Source: Stichopus chloronotus (lineage: Eukaryota > Echinodermata > Holothuroidea > Aspidochirotida > Stichopodidae). Taken from it: DNA of 64,000 nt. The DNA is taken from NCBI GenBank assembly GCA_021234535.1, contig CM037840.1:18121415-18185414 (forward strand), read 5' to 3'. Positions 17,126-30,300 of this stretch are shown piece after piece; the stretch's first letter is position 1, and each line of letters begins with the position of its first letter. Position numbers and translations under genes: made by a program. The notes below the pieces were generated by a model that searched no databases, was not told the origin of the DNA, and was given only the letters and a program-made list of their open reading frames with translations.

Positions 17126-19444
17126 GAATGGTGGTGCAGTTGACTAATATTGTGCTGCTGATGATGTAGCACAATATAGCACTCAACATAACTATAATAA
17201 CATAAAGCTCCAACGTAACTAGATCAAATATGCAAGGTTATAAGCCAATTCTTGGATATATGACGAGATTAAACATTTCCTTTGGTAGTCGGTGGAAGTT
17301 TACTTCTCTGTCAATGAAGTGTTATATTTTGAGGGTTTTTTTTCTAACTTTCCATCGTATAAGTATCCAGCTTTTCGCAAGAACTACTTTTTTTTAATAT
17401 ACCTCCAAGGGTAATGCATCGTGTTACGTGCGTCTGTGAACACATGTTGCATGAAACTAAATTAAGATGCACTCAACATCCCGGTTGTTAAGCTTACGTA
17501 TGTTCTACCTGTAGAAGGACTTTAGAACCATATTTTTAGGGTGTTTCGTCAGCAGTGGATTGATTTATCCCAAAGGACATACAAGCCGTTCATTTCTTCT
17601 TAATCTTCAGGTACAGTCTTCGTCTACATCGTGTATATATGTTCTTGCTATTTAATAGGCCAAGCAATCGTCGGTCATAGCCTACGGCCAATGAAGAATC
17701 CATATTCCCATTCCATCGGTAAACTTAAATCATTAATTGTGCTTTGCATAAGGTTCACGGAAGTAAACCTACACCAGAATGGCTCACAGCATCAGCGAAT
17801 TAACGTACAAAGAATTAAGGGGCTTGAAACCTTATTATCAGTCTGTATTGATAAAAAGACAAATTGAGCAGTGCTTTAAGCCGTAAGTGTCTAGAAATTA
17901 TTGGGAAATGTTGATACAATGATGAATTGACGGTTGTAATCCTTCTGAATAATAAACACCTAGATATTACTTATACAGTAAACACCAAAGACAAAAGCAA
18001 AGACAAAACGGTACGATGTACGAAACTCATTGTCGTGTAAACACATACACACAAAATAAGAATTCACATATATACAAACACTTAGCCAAATCTCTCTCCA
18101 GCTAAGGATTAAAGAAAGCTTACACATTTCTTGGAATACACCAAATTTTAACAGACAAGTAGAGAGCCCATTGATCACCTTATTGGGCTAAATCTCTATA
18201 TTTTACATGCGTCACTGCCTTCAACCAGTAGTTGGTATCAAGTCTTTATTCTAGCTTTGTTGCCTCATGATGAAAGTAGTTTTTTTCGAAACCAGTCGCA
18301 TCAGTGTACTGAATAAATGTTATCACTGTCATCAATTGTCGTGTTTACAATTATTGATATATATATATAGCATATAGCAATAGCATATAGCATATGATAT
18401 ATATATATATAGCATATATATATAGCATATATATAGCTACATTTTATGTCATTTACAAGGTCATGACATGTCCCTAGTGACATTCTGCAAGTAGTCTATC
18501 GGTTCATGATTTTGATGGTCACTGTACACAAGTGTGTGACAGCACCATAAGATCAGCTATCAAAGGCTGAATATATTTAATAATTGAAAAAATACGAAAA
18601 TCGGTTGAATTTCCAACACCTACGTTATCCATCCTCAAATCGACTCGCACCCAGCTAAACTACTAGACTATAGTCTTGGGTACATGGCGCTGCTTATTAT
18701 TTGAATCATTAAGTCCTTTGACATTCTGCAGTTGTTTTCTTCTCTTCCACACAGAAAGATATATACTTGCAATTTGACGCACGCTTCGGAAGTTGCCGTT
18801 GCTGGCGGGTAGCAACAACATTCTGTCGCACGTTATTTGGAGGGAGAGTAAATTTCGAAGCTAATGACCGTCGAAACTGCATCAACCAAATAAATTGTGA
18901 GTTCTACGAGTTTACATATGACCAGACACATGCATCGAGAAGGGAAATTTTCTGGCCAAGGATGCATTTTATCGGATTACGATAAATGGCAGACTCGGAG
19001 GATTTATGAAACAAGTTGTGACTGTGCTTTTAAGAGGTTTTTACACCTGCAACAATCGACGGAGAATTTGCCTGTAATTGACTTCCTTCGAGCGACTTCG
19101 ATCATATTTAATTTTTTATGAAACCGCTTTACTGTCACTTTAAATTTATTATCACTTGAAGGGGTCATCTTGACGAAACTTCGACGCTTTCTCTTTCTTT
19201 GATATATGTTGTGATTTAACTTGTTGTTGCCATGGTTCTTAACTTCTATAATCACATAGTCCTGTAGATTGTAGTGAAAACTTATGAAGGGTTGCAATTG
19301 TTTTGTGTTCCCTCATAATAGTTGGACAAAGGCAAACAAAGAAAGATCTATAGCCACAAAAAAAAAAAAAAGAAAGCCAGAAGTGAACTTGGAGAACTGA
19401 AGTAGAATTGTTTAATTGTACTTTGTTTTGTGTTCTTCGTCAAG
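17126..19444. other. Presumed 5' flank and UTR region of the receptor gene
   Basis: There is a TA/ATAGCAT microsatellite at about 18355-18437 and a poly-A run at about 19358-19371. Overlapping ORFs at 18767-18985 and 18897-19121 show no domain. The 5' UTR and any upstream non-coding exon must lie here or farther left; I could not identify a TATA box or first exon with confidence. Confidence 0.45.
18355..18437. repeat. TA / ATATAGCAT microsatellite
   Basis: Runs of TATATA are interspersed with ATAGCATAT units over about 80 bp. It is a simple repeat with no coding value. Confidence 0.85.
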
Positions 19445-19887
19445 ATGGGGGAAGTTTTCATGAGTGATCTTTCAAGCTATGATAGTTCGGTCGACAGTCT
19501 CCAGCCCTTGCTGTACGAAGACATATACCACTATGAATATGCATATTTGAATAAATCAAACACCGGCCAGAATCCTATTCCAGTGGCAGCTAAGGTCATC
19601 CTGGGGTTATCTTATTCGTTGGCTATCATCATCTGTGGAATAGGTAACCTATTACTATGTTGCTCCCTTATACGATTTCAGAGGATGCGTACAACCACGA
19701 ACCTTCTCATCGGTAATATCGCACTCTCTGATTTCCTGGTCGCCGCCGTTTGTACGCCCTTCAAATTTTACTACTACATGGCTGAATCGTGGCCTTTCGG
19801 AAGAGTACTTTGTGTTATGGTCGGATATGGAACAGTGACGTCACTCTATGTGTCAGTGAACTCGCTGCTGTTGATAGCACTCGACAG
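19445..19887 (+). CDS. Prokineticin receptor-like GPCR, coding exon 1 (N-terminus to TM3)
   Basis: This exon encodes the first 147 residues plus two bases of codon 148 of a class A peptide GPCR expected in the plasma membrane. The chosen ATG has A at -3 and G at +4, and an in-frame TAG lies upstream at 19403-19405; a second in-frame ATG at 19460 is possible. Visible features are an extracellular tail with one N-glycosylation sequon (N36) and a Tyr/acidic stretch (residues 24-34), TM1 with the GN pair (about 50-76), TM2 with LSDFLVA (D96 is the conserved Asp), an ECL1 Trp, C123 at the start of TM3, and TM3 ending in ALD. The TM2-TM3 text resembles vertebrate PROKR1/2 more than other peptide receptors I recall. 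The exon ends at CAG before GTAAGA (19888), a good donor. The orthology call is by memory of the family, without an alignment. Confidence 0.86.
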
Positions 19888-21628
19888 GTAAGAACCAAAC
19901 AAAAGAAACAAACCAAAAGGGAAAAAGATAGAAACTGTGAAAAGAATCAAACAAACGAAACGACGAAATAAATAAAACAATCAATCCCCTCCTCCCACAT
20001 GGTATGCAGCTTTTGAACTTTCCAGTTTAATTTTAAGACAAATGACTGATGGCTATCAATTAGTCAAGTGTATTAGCTTTATAACACTATCCATGTGATT
20101 TATATACTCATGTTTAGTTGAATGGAGTTTCAGCGTTGTGATGTAACTGTCACTGACTAAATTTCAAGTTTCGTTTGTGATCTCCTTGATAAAGGTAAGT
20201 CGGCTCTGTTTTTGTAGTTATGAATGTGCCAGTTGTTATCCATCTAAAAAAAAAGAAAGAAAAAAAAACCCTACAAGGCCTTCGTGCATGCAAGGTACGT
20301 CATATCAAATATTCTCCACCTGTCGTGTGATTGGTAATGGCCAGGCGTTTCACAGTTTTTTAAAATTACCTTGAGTTGACTATTCAGATTTTGAGCCAAA
20401 ACTTATAATGCATGGAGACTGAGCCCACAAGATTTAGGACCGAAATAACACATTCAAGACCTTTAATATTCTAAAACAATCTGACGGACTATCTCCGTCA
20501 ATCGTCCTAATTTCTGCACCCCCTGTTCTTAAATTGGTATACGCTGTAACTTTCATGTAACAAAAAAAAACAAAACAAAAAAAAACACAAAAACAATGAT
20601 TACTGGAAACCTGACGAAAGAAAAAAATAGAGACCGCCATGGCATATTTTAGCCATCTTTCCCCGCGGTTGTACATTATCTAATGGTGGTATGCTACCTC
20701 TAGATATACGAGGGGATAGGAAAGGGGGAAGTAAAAGATGATGCAGCAGGTGATATTTTAATTTACGACAATTTACGAAAGTTTGTCTTGTTTGAGGTAC
20801 CCTATGAGGTTGAGAGAATCTCAGAAGAGCACACCAGGTTGTTCGAAATTGAAGAGCATTCAAAAATTAGTTGTTCAGTGATGATGGGAAGGTATATTTA
20901 ACAAACGAGCATTGCAGTATTTGGAGTTAGAAGTTTGCAATTTTTTTTAGAAAGTGGCTTAAGAATTTAGTGGTGAAATGTGCACATAAAGTTATTTGAA
21001 CTTTTGAATAAGGAAGTATTCAGGGATATTTGTCGTGCGTGGTATTTCGGAACACGCTTCCGCAGCGTAAATAAGCTTTCTAATAGTGTCGAATGGGGTA
21101 ATACCAGGACAAGAAGAAGGTTAACAAAGGAGCATTTTGCGAGGTAAGAGGTGACCCTCTGCTTAGAAAATTCTTAACCCGATGTATAATTTCACTGGAT
21201 CTGGAGAGTTCTCTTCTGACCTTTGAGATGTATAGATTTTATAGTTCCTAAGAATGAAGCGTAGAGTTAAGCAAAGAATAAATAAAATATTTGATGTCCA
21301 TGGCGGTGTAACTTCATTAAATCCCAGGATGGTGAATGCAATGCCAGCAAAAAACAATGAGAGTTTAGAAACAAATATGGATACAAGATAAGAAGAATAA
21401 TAAAGAACAAATGGTCAGAATTTAACTCAAAGAACAAAATAAGAACATGGAATGTGGAAAACTATCGATTTAAACTGATTGTTAGAAAGTCTAATGAGTG
21501 TCCCGGGGGATAAAGAATGTATATACGTCAATTTTTTGGAGTATATGAAGCATACGGAAGTTACATACGTACAGTCACGTGGTATTATTGTAAAGATTGT
21601 TATAAAAAGGTGTGGGCGTCGTTGCGCT

Positions 21629-21727
21629 AGATTGACTTTAAGTTTAAGTTGATTGACTTTAAGTTTGACTTTAAGTTTAAGTTGATTGACTTTAAGTTTG
21701 ACTTTAAGATTGACTTTAAGTTTAACT
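21629..21727. repeat. GACTTTAAGTTT minisatellite in the receptor intron
   Basis: GATTGACTTTAAGTTTGACTT-type units of 6, 12 and about 30 bp repeat over 100 bp. The minus-strand translation is a Leu-Lys-Val-Asn-Gln repeat, which is an artefact. It lies just downstream of the LINE relic on its strand. Confidence 0.8.
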
Positions 21728-22041
21728 CCCAAATGAGTGTGGTAGGTTGATTCCCTCAAGGAGGTGAGGTTTATCTAACATACGATATGCATTTTTAACG
21801 ATGGTATTAATACGATTAATATTTGTTCCAATAGCATTTCCACTCATACAAATTAGACAATACGTGACAGACGTGACGTCACGAAGTATGGGAACTTGAA
21901 AATGCCACTAAATTCTATGCTCGAAGATCAGTGATATTGTTTTTAAAAAAATAGATAAAATGTTGATTTGATCTCAGGAAGTCTGGAGAAGTGTGAGAAT
22001 TCGGTAGTCGCATTGTCAGGGGTGTCACAGAAGTTATAACT

Positions 22042-22323
22042 TTACAGAAGAACGTCTCCAAAAACAAGATTAAATTTCGAATTCACCGAGTAATTATTAA
22101 TAGTATTTACATGGAGAATAAACAGAAGAGGCCGTAGTGTAGAGCTCAATGGAACACCAATGTTAACACAGAGAGGGTTCGAGGAAACACTTTTGTGAGG
22201 TTCCATCAAGGAGGTGGAAATTAGTTCTAGCTTCCTGGTTCCACAAAGACAAAGAGGAATTTGATAATCAGCAATATGATGATCAAAGTTTTCAAAAGCC
22301 TGAGGAAGTTTAATAGATATGGC
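22042..22323 (-). pseudogene. Decayed non-LTR (LINE) reverse transcriptase fragment, antisense in the receptor intron
   Basis: Reading the minus strand from 22323 gives 93 stop-free codons that line up with consecutive LINE reverse transcriptase blocks. IKLPQAFENFDHHI matches the motif A region (usually LSKAFDxxDHxxL), NIGVPLSSTLRPLLFILHVNTI matches GVPQGSxLGPLLFxxYxNDI, and LVFGDVLL sits where LYADDTxL is expected; a stop follows. The catalytic Asp of motif A is replaced by Lys, PQG has become PLS, and YADD has become FGDV, so it cannot be active. Weaker echoes occur on the same strand to about 22.5 kb upstream and to about 20.7 kb downstream (for example HLGVKL near 21.73 kb, like the KYLGV block), with frameshifts and stops. 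The clade cannot be named by eye. Confidence 0.72.
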
Positions 22324-25300
22324 AAGAATTTTTAAGCATATTTTTTATACCTCTTGAAATGTGATCCATGTGAGTAGAGAGGTTACTACCAAACCTACAT
22401 TGTTTTTTAGAGTACGTTTTGTGAAAAGTAATTGCTGCAATAATCTAGTCGCACAATGCCTTTCGGTATCATGTGTGCCATGATGCGAACAATACAGCTG
22501 CTGGTCTGTTCTCAGGAAGAAACAAAGGTTCACCTGACTCACAAGCAAGAACTACTCGTACCTTGGTAGCTTAGTTCAGACATTAACAATTTTATCACAA
22601 ACCTTATCACCATATTCACCATTACCGAAGGTTTGATAGATCCTTCAGCTATTTCAGATTAGTTACTTCAATGACATGACTTCCAGGATAAGGAAAAGGA
22701 ATAGTGTACTTGTCCTTGAGTAAAACATGAGGTAGCCAACACAAGCCTCTTGACGTTAAGAAAAATCACAGATAGTGTTTGGTCACTGCTACATTCAGTA
22801 TGATACCATATAGACTCTTTAATTGCAGTCAACACTGGGGAATAAAATCCTTGCTAGAATAAAATGAAAAAAAAAACTTGATAAATAAAATAACAGGTTA
22901 ACCATATTTATCATTTTTGTAGGTCACAATATACTTTATATACCCTTTGTAAGGGAAATTTCTGCCCCTCGTATCACGAAAAACGTCTCATCTTGAGTCA
23001 ATTTTACGTCCATATAAGAAGCTTTGTTTTATAAGACTCCAAGGTTCTAACCAGAGCATTCTACGTGGGGGGGGGGGGGGGCTGTAGTGCTTTGTCAGTG
23101 TAGTGTGGACTGATTCCCATGGGAGGGGTCGGCAGAATCCAGTGCGGGTCGTAAACCAAATTACTTCTTAATGTAATTACTATGTACCACGTTGGCTGGA
23201 GAGCAGGGAGTTTTGCTCGCAATTTTGCTCGCCTTTCAGAAAGTTTTGTTCACAATATTAGTGATGGATTACTGACTCTGGATGAATACCTCATTTACAT
23301 CAAATGAGGAGATAAAAATGTGGTTTGTTTTATATTGCGAAAAAATGGTATATTTCAAAGACTCAACATGCATTTCAATGAAATTTCCATTGAATTTTTA
23401 TGCCACAGGAGGCCTGTCAATTTCTTGTTCATGCGGGTAAGCTATAGGTTCATTGCCGACTACAGCTAGCCGGCCGTCGTCGGCCAGCATATGTAGAACC
23501 GTACAAAACACTGTACCAAAAATAGTGGCTTGGAAAATGCAGTCACCCCATCCTAAATTTCTATACCCACCACGATAATTCATGAATGGTTCTTTCTCAT
23601 TATGTGATAGCATTTTTGTCGTTGGCTAACGTAAACTTTTGCAGCATAGCACATTATTTCTGCAGTACTGAAATTCAGCAACATAATGGCAAATATCATC
23701 TGTAAGTGACATGAGAACAAACTTGCTAGATTTTGAAGATTTTTCATTGTAAAATAGGGACGATTGGTCATTCCCTTTTATAACCTACACACGTATTTAA
23801 GTGTGACGGAGTGGAAATTTTCTCAGGTGGAAACACTCTTTTCCTTTTAGGTAGTAGGCAGTTCCATATGATATACTTCGAATTATTTGTTAAGTTATTC
23901 CAAACTCATATACACACAGCAGTATAGTTAATAATGATGGACTGTCTATATTTGTCAGTACGTAGATTTGGTGCCTCCTTAGACAGTAATAAACAAAATA
24001 ATCAAATATTTAAAGATGATGTAATTAGCAGTTGCCCTTTGATGCATTAGAAAATCTTAGATAGTTGAAAGGTCTCTGAACAGAGACCGTGCGGCCCCGT
24101 ATAATTTTCTCGGTTTCCTGACATTAATCTTTAATATATGAACAATATGTGAAAGAGTGCAACTGCAATAACGTCAGCTTGTCAAGGTTAATACTGTCAA
24201 AGTTAATATATTAACAAACTAATGCTGATATTTTTTTTACGGTTGAACTATACCCTATCTTATGCAGGCTAATGTTTATCTTCAATACCAAGACTAATGT
24301 TGGAATCAAGTGTTGCCAGAGTATTTCCATATTTACTGCTTTCATCACTTTAAGGACTGAATAACTTACGTCATTAGACTATTCCCGATTGTGAAGGCAG
24401 TGTACTATACCTTGGACGTTTTGGAGGAAAGGTTAAGTTGTTGACATTGTTAAACATTAAATTATCTCATTGATTGAATACCTATTTTTTTTTAACTTTA
24501 CGAATACTCCATAATTTACCAGTGTAATCATAACGCGTGAAGTGTTTCTCCGCGTGTGCTTGAGTCCAAGTGTGTGCCTATAGGCTACGTGCTGTACCTA
24601 ATATAGCCTTTACCGTATTTACAGATATACTCTGTAATGGTGACTTATGAAGTCACACACAGAGGTAAGAAAAATCAAGTCTTTCAGTTACTGAATGTTA
24701 ATGTTATGTTAGTGTATTGTTGTATGTTATAATAATTCACAGAAAGCCACCAGGAGTCAAAAGGTTAATAAACCTTATAAAACATAATTCTTTGTCGATC
24801 TCGTTAACTGCCTTGTATTCTCACGTGGTTATCTTTTAATAAGCTCTTTATTAATATTTCGTCTCGCTGAAGGTCATCTGGCGTCAGAAAACTTAAAAAA
24901 AAAAAGAAATGAAAGACTTGAAGAAAAGTAAAATGAAATCTTTCCACCGTGCAGAACCTTCATTTCAAGAAAGACTCCTTGCAGAGCTGAGGGCTGACGA
25001 TTACATTAGATAAAAGCGATTGCAATAAATCATGCAGACGTAATCAACATGTTATTTTAACTCCAAACAGTATTTTAATAATTTTTTGGTATGTAAGGGC
25101 AATACCAAGAAGAATATCTATGTCTCAGTATTCACCTATATATCAATGTTGATTTACATAAAGCGATCGGTGTAACCAGGGAGAAATCACGTAAGACTAA
25201 TAAATCACCATATTAACCTAGATGTGTGCTGTTGGTTGGGTAGGACAGATAATGTTTGTTAACCCATGTAATATAAACTTCTCAAAACATCGCCAGGCAC

Positions 25301-26532
25301 AATATTCCAGTTCAAGTTTTCAAAAATAATTATCCACATAGGATTAGACCTACATACATTTAACTTAAGAATGTCATGCAGATATAACGATAGTTATAAA
25401 GCTTTTTGTATCAACAAAACTGAAAAAAAAAAGAACAGCGATTGCAGCAACTCAATCTCTTGCGAAAAAAATTCAAGGTTGGACATTGTTTTGTTCAAAT
25501 TTGAAAAAAGCTACTTTATTCACATCAGACCTTTTATCATGCTTGTAAATGTTACTGACTGAACAACTCAATGCAGCATAAAATAAAACATAACAGGAAA
25601 CAAAGTTTTCAGAAAGTTTCTGCCGACAGCATCACCCTAAGTCCTATTTAATTGTGTGACGTTACTCCTGTCGACCTTGAGAGATAGGTTAAGGCTTCAT
25701 GCACTGGTAAACTGCAAAGTTTACTTTCAGACTTTTAAATGAACTGGTAAATAGGTTTACCCACTACTTATCAAAAAATTCATGGCGACGGAGTAAGAAA
25801 TAAACAAGTGGATGTAACTCGTGTACGTGAACGTCTCTTCAATTATTCATATGCCGTTAACAGTGCAACCATGCGTACTTTCAACGAATGTATTCGAATA
25901 CGTCTGGGCTGTTGTACAAGTATATTAAGCCAATGTAACCTACTTCAGTTACCTTTACAAAATTATGTATGGACAAACAGACGGACACGATTTTTTCATC
26001 GATTCGTTTTGATATCGTTGTTATCTCCTAAATGGAGGCTCTAAAATTACTTCACGATCATAATTTCTTTTTTTTTATTTTCAGATTTATTTTCTTTTGC
26101 CAACTCACCTAATATGCATGGGTGGACGTTGTGCTTTTTAAAAAATGGAACAGTTACAACAGCAACGTAACGATAGATAAAGAATTGGAGAGCGAGGAAA
26201 TTATGTAGGGGCAAAATATAGGGCCTTAGTCCTCATAATACTGTACCAGTATTTGATACTGTAGCTCTTCACCTCTGCTGTATAGGCCTACAACTGAAGA
26301 TCAGACGGGGAATGTATCCAGCTGAATGTGTAAATTGAGAAACGACAAGAGTTAAATTAAACCCAATGAGTGTTTGAATAAAGAAAACTACTTAAGAATT
26401 GGCATTAGTGACTCTCTTCAAATGTATCATATGCCACGTATTTATCAGTCTCACGTAAAAAAAACCCCACGACGTCACTCCATAGTAACGCATCATGTGT
26501 TCTTTTTTTTTCTTTCTTCTTTCTTAAAACAG

Positions 26533-27319
26533 GTACTCCAGTATAATGTATCCGCTGCGCCCGCGTATGAATCGCAACACACTGACGTGTTGCGTCTGTA
26601 CAATTTGGGTGATATCACTTACCGTTTCCATACCGACAGCCACTACGATCGTCACCACACCGATGTACGAGCGTAACGACGCCGGAGAAATAGTCGGTAA
26701 CTTCACAGCTTGCTGGGAATCACACTGGACGAACCACACGATGATGGCGTTCTACACAATCCTCTTGCTAATCGTAGAATTTATCATTCCTCTCGGACTG
26801 ATGTCGTTTGTCTATTTCAGTATCGCCAAACGATTGTGGTTCCGCCACGTTCCTGGTGGTCACGTGACTCAGCAGCAAGAGATGGTAGTGGAGAAGACGA
26901 AGAGGAGAACCATAAGAATGTTGATAATGGTGGTTTCCTTATTTGCCGTCTGTTGGGCTCCTTTTCATGGTTACGCAATCAACAGGGATTTCGTGATGCC
27001 CTCATTCCAGGGGGAGCGTACCCTCCATTTTTTCACCACGTTTTACTTTGTAGAGGCCCTGGCCATGAGCAACAGCGTATTCAACACTATCATATACATC
27101 GTCATTAACGCCAATTTTCGTATGGCAGCCATGCAGATGGTCCTCCCCAAGTCCTTGTGGAAGAAGGAACCTTCTCAAAATGCATACGTTAGATACCAAA
27201 AGTACACGCATAGGTCACGGACAGGAGCTTTGAAAAACAACAATAGCAACGGAAGTGTGATGACGTCAACGACCTGTATAGGAAAAGACAAAAGCCCTAA
27301 GCATCAGCAAATCATTTGA
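26533..27319 (+). CDS. Prokineticin receptor-like GPCR, coding exon 2 (DRY motif to C-terminus)
   Basis: The exon follows a pyrimidine-rich tract and AAACAG acceptor. Joined to exon 1 it restores DRY (147-149) followed by SSIMYPLRPRM, the counterpart of the vertebrate PROKR ICL2. It carries TM4, ECL2 with C207 (disulfide partner of C123) and sequons at N204 and N215, TM5 with its Pro, ICL3 with the RLWFRHVPG segment close to PROKR, TM6 with CWAPF (288-292) and the following INRDF typical of PROKRs, and TM7 with VEALAMSNSVFNTIIY. The NPxxY motif reads NTxxY, as I recall for PROKRs also. A Ser/Asn/Lys-rich tail of about 65 residues ends at TGA 27317-27319. The whole protein is 409 residues against roughly 385-393 in humans, with no frameshift or missing core residue. 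The ligand would be a prokineticin/AVIT-like peptide by family, which is inference; Gq coupling is also inferred from vertebrates. Confidence 0.9.
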
Positions 27320-30300
27320 TTTTCTCTCTATTTATGAAAACTATTTACGAAAACATAAATATCTAACCGGTTGTCTTGTTTTTCCTTGAGTAAATTATTT
27401 CCACGTCGGTGGAATTTAAATTTTAATACGACAGAAGCATCAGGGTTTTGAAATCTCTGGCGACGTGTTTAGATATATTCATCGACGGTGACGTAAGGAT
27501 CAGTCTAAAGGTTATTGACAGTAATGCGCATGAGCGCGATACAAAAGAGATTCAGATGATGTCTTAGGCCAGATAACGAGAAGGAAGTTTAACTTGAATG
27601 GATTTTTATTTAATATGACACAACGTATAATTTACAACTGCCCGATGCGCTCGAAGACGTATTATGAATACCGTCAAAGCTGTATCTATCCAGTATTACG
27701 TGTACCGTATGCCTGATCACGACGCTGTTATGGGGTGAGATGTAGTAAGCTGTAGTAAGCTGCTACAGGTTTTCTGCTTCTCCTTCACATGCATGCGTGA
27801 TCGCTTTCATGACCGAGCGTATTAGATTGCGTATTCTAATTATCAAATTCGATTAATCGATCATTTAATACCAGAGTAGCTCGTCGGATACGAAGATACT
27901 GTACTGAAATAATATCTAAGGACTCAGAGATCCAAGTTCGTATTCAACCAGGATATATATTTTTACTAAGTGAAATACAGACGGGGGAATGGCAATAGCT
28001 TACCAGCGCATGGGAACTGTTGAGTGAATTTTCTTCTCGCAAAAAAAATGCTCATCGCCCGAACAGAATGTAGTAAGTGATTAACGCAAGGAAGGTGGGT
28101 TAATTATACAAAATGATAGTGGGCAGTACTTACAAGAAGTTCGTGAGAGGAGAGCTGACTATCAGAACATACAGTTGAATGAAGGGCGACGCACTGTAAA
28201 AACTTACTTTAACAGTGCACGAACGAATCGCAAGAAAAAAAGGTTACAACTGCTCATCATACCGAAACACAACCTACTTAATATCTAGTAGAGGTTAAAG
28301 CTGCCTACATGCATATGCATGTGTGATCGACGAAAATAACTGCTACTGCAGAGTCACCCATAGGCGTATGGGACTAAAGTGAAAATTGACCCTCTCTTCA
28401 GTGAGAAATTAGCCATTTTTCGGGCAATTTGTAAACATAATTTTTGGCAGAAGATTTGAATAAGAAAGAACTGGCCAACTATAAAGACATGTCCCTTCAA
28501 GGAAGATGGAACTTATCCTTAAACTCACTCAAACTTGAAAGTAGTAATTTAATGCCACTGTGACAATTTACTATCAATATTCAGGTCGTGTATCGCAGAG
28601 TTGGCGCTTATAGACAGTTCAGTGCAAAAGTTCCTTGGCCTCTTCCCCCCTCCTAGTGTTCCCGTGGGCCCACTGGTATCAGCATACGCCACTGAGTTAG
28701 TATCATGCAATGATGGGTGACAGATGCAAATTACAACTTGTACACTGCTGGGTGAATATCTACAGACACGATAGCACTGACTGCTCCCGTCTCCCAGGAA
28801 CAGCGTTTACCATTCTAAAGAATAGCTAAGGTAGGAGATACTCACACATTCAACAACAGAATATCTAAGAGAAGTATATAGCGACTGCTGATTATGTTAA
28901 AATATACCTCTCTGAACTTGAGTTGACGAGCCGGCACGTATCACCATGTGTTTAATGTAATCAATGACATGTTTACAACAATGGTAGAATTTGACAAGCC
29001 GTGACAGAAAGGAGCGGGTGGGGGGGGGGGGGGAGTGTATTGGGACTGAGTCTATTTACAACAGTATAGTACAATGACTGGGATAAATATGCGGTTAAGA
29101 TTACTCAATCTCGGATGACCTGTTTGGTCTGAGGTACAAAATGTCCTAGTATAGTACTACTTTTACAGACGATTCCGTAAGTTTACTGAATTTAGTCATT
29201 TTCGTTTGTACAGATATAATTTACAACTTGGTTCCGTTCATTTCATATTTTTAATTTGATCTATATATGCCCTAACATATATGCATATTTGCCTACGGCA
29301 GTTGGACTTAAACTTTCACTGTTTGGATGTGAACCACAGTCGTGGCCGGCAATTCCTCACGTGATCTTTTTGATGGAATACGTCGATCATGTGGCGCATG
29401 TTCTTTATATAGATTTTTATTGTCTATTGGCATTTTTCTACATAACTCCAGGAAGGTTTTATGGAAATAGGATGAGGGGGGGGGGGGGGTGGGCATCCCT
29501 CATTCAATTTGTTTTATTGAAAACGTATCTACCGTATAAGTTTAAAATGGTAGTAGAGTTTTAAAATGACTTTCCACTGTCATCCTGCAGTAAAACGAAG
29601 GTCGGAAGGTCTGAAACTACATTCAGATCACACTTTGATCATAAAACGATTATTTTCCTTATTTGACATCCCGTATCTCGTGGACCTCCTCATGAATATT
29701 AATATATCCACGAGGATAAAGGTCACTTTTCCAATTGTCAGTACAGTTTTTATTCGTTCATGCTGGCATGCTTTCATGTACTTTGTATTTACCTCATAGC
29801 TGACTTAATGATAATCCAATGTACTGTGGCAAAGAATGGAGCATTATATTACAGCAAAATTCTGCTTGCTGCTATTTCGTTTTTTATCAGTATCACCTTT
29901 AGACATTTCAGTTACTTCTTTTTTATGTTTGGTCTCGTAAGAACCTGTAATTGTTATTTTCGGTATTCATTTACTACATAATTGTAAAAAAAGTGAAATG
30001 TACCATTCAAAATGGCAAAATAAACTTTTATTTAAAGAAAACGTTTGCTATTGTTTTGATCTCAATAAAATGAATTTAAAGTCACTGAATGATAAACAGC
30101 TTACTAAACATCTCCCATTTTCATCAATGGAACCACAACCGCATTCTCCTCTTCCGTTTAAGTTACAGGAAAAAGTTGTTTAAAGGATTAAGCCTTTGGA
30201 CCAAAATCTGTAATTCTTTTGTAGTGTATACACAAACGGTATTATGGAATTATTTCACACGAAAAATAGAAAATGCTTCCAGATGTTACCATTACCGTGA

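Larger units (their letters stand above)
19888..26532 (+). other. Intron of the prokineticin receptor-like gene (6645 bp, phase 2)
   Basis: The intron starts GTAAGA and ends TTCTTAAAACAG after a T-rich run at about 26503-26525. It is phase 2 and splits the Arg codon of DRY. Its contents are non-coding as far as I can read: poly-A/T stretches, a minisatellite at 21629-21727, an antisense LINE reverse transcriptase relic centred on 22042-22323, and a G homopolymer near 23068. Short ORFs inside it (for example 23398-23613 and 25808-26044) show no domain signature. Vertebrate PROKR1 and PROKR2 coding regions are also interrupted near the end of TM3, so the intron is probably ancestral. Confidence 0.82.

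Noticed and set aside
16720..17143. Ile/Val-rich and Met/Asp-rich ORFs on opposite strands
   Set aside because: Both come from the GAT-type simple repeat; there is no domain or plausible gene structure.
17685..17700. GCCTACGGCCA resembling the start of 5S rRNA
   Set aside because: Only about 11 bases match; the internal control region of a 5S gene is absent.
19430..19444. Upstream extension of receptor exon 1 from a GTG
   Set aside because: Animals start at ATG; 19445 has a strong Kozak context and lies in the same frame.
21427..21759. 110-codon ORF with LKVN repeats
   Set aside because: Its first half is a minisatellite translation and the rest shows no reliable domain, though a YLGV-like word may belong to the LINE relic.
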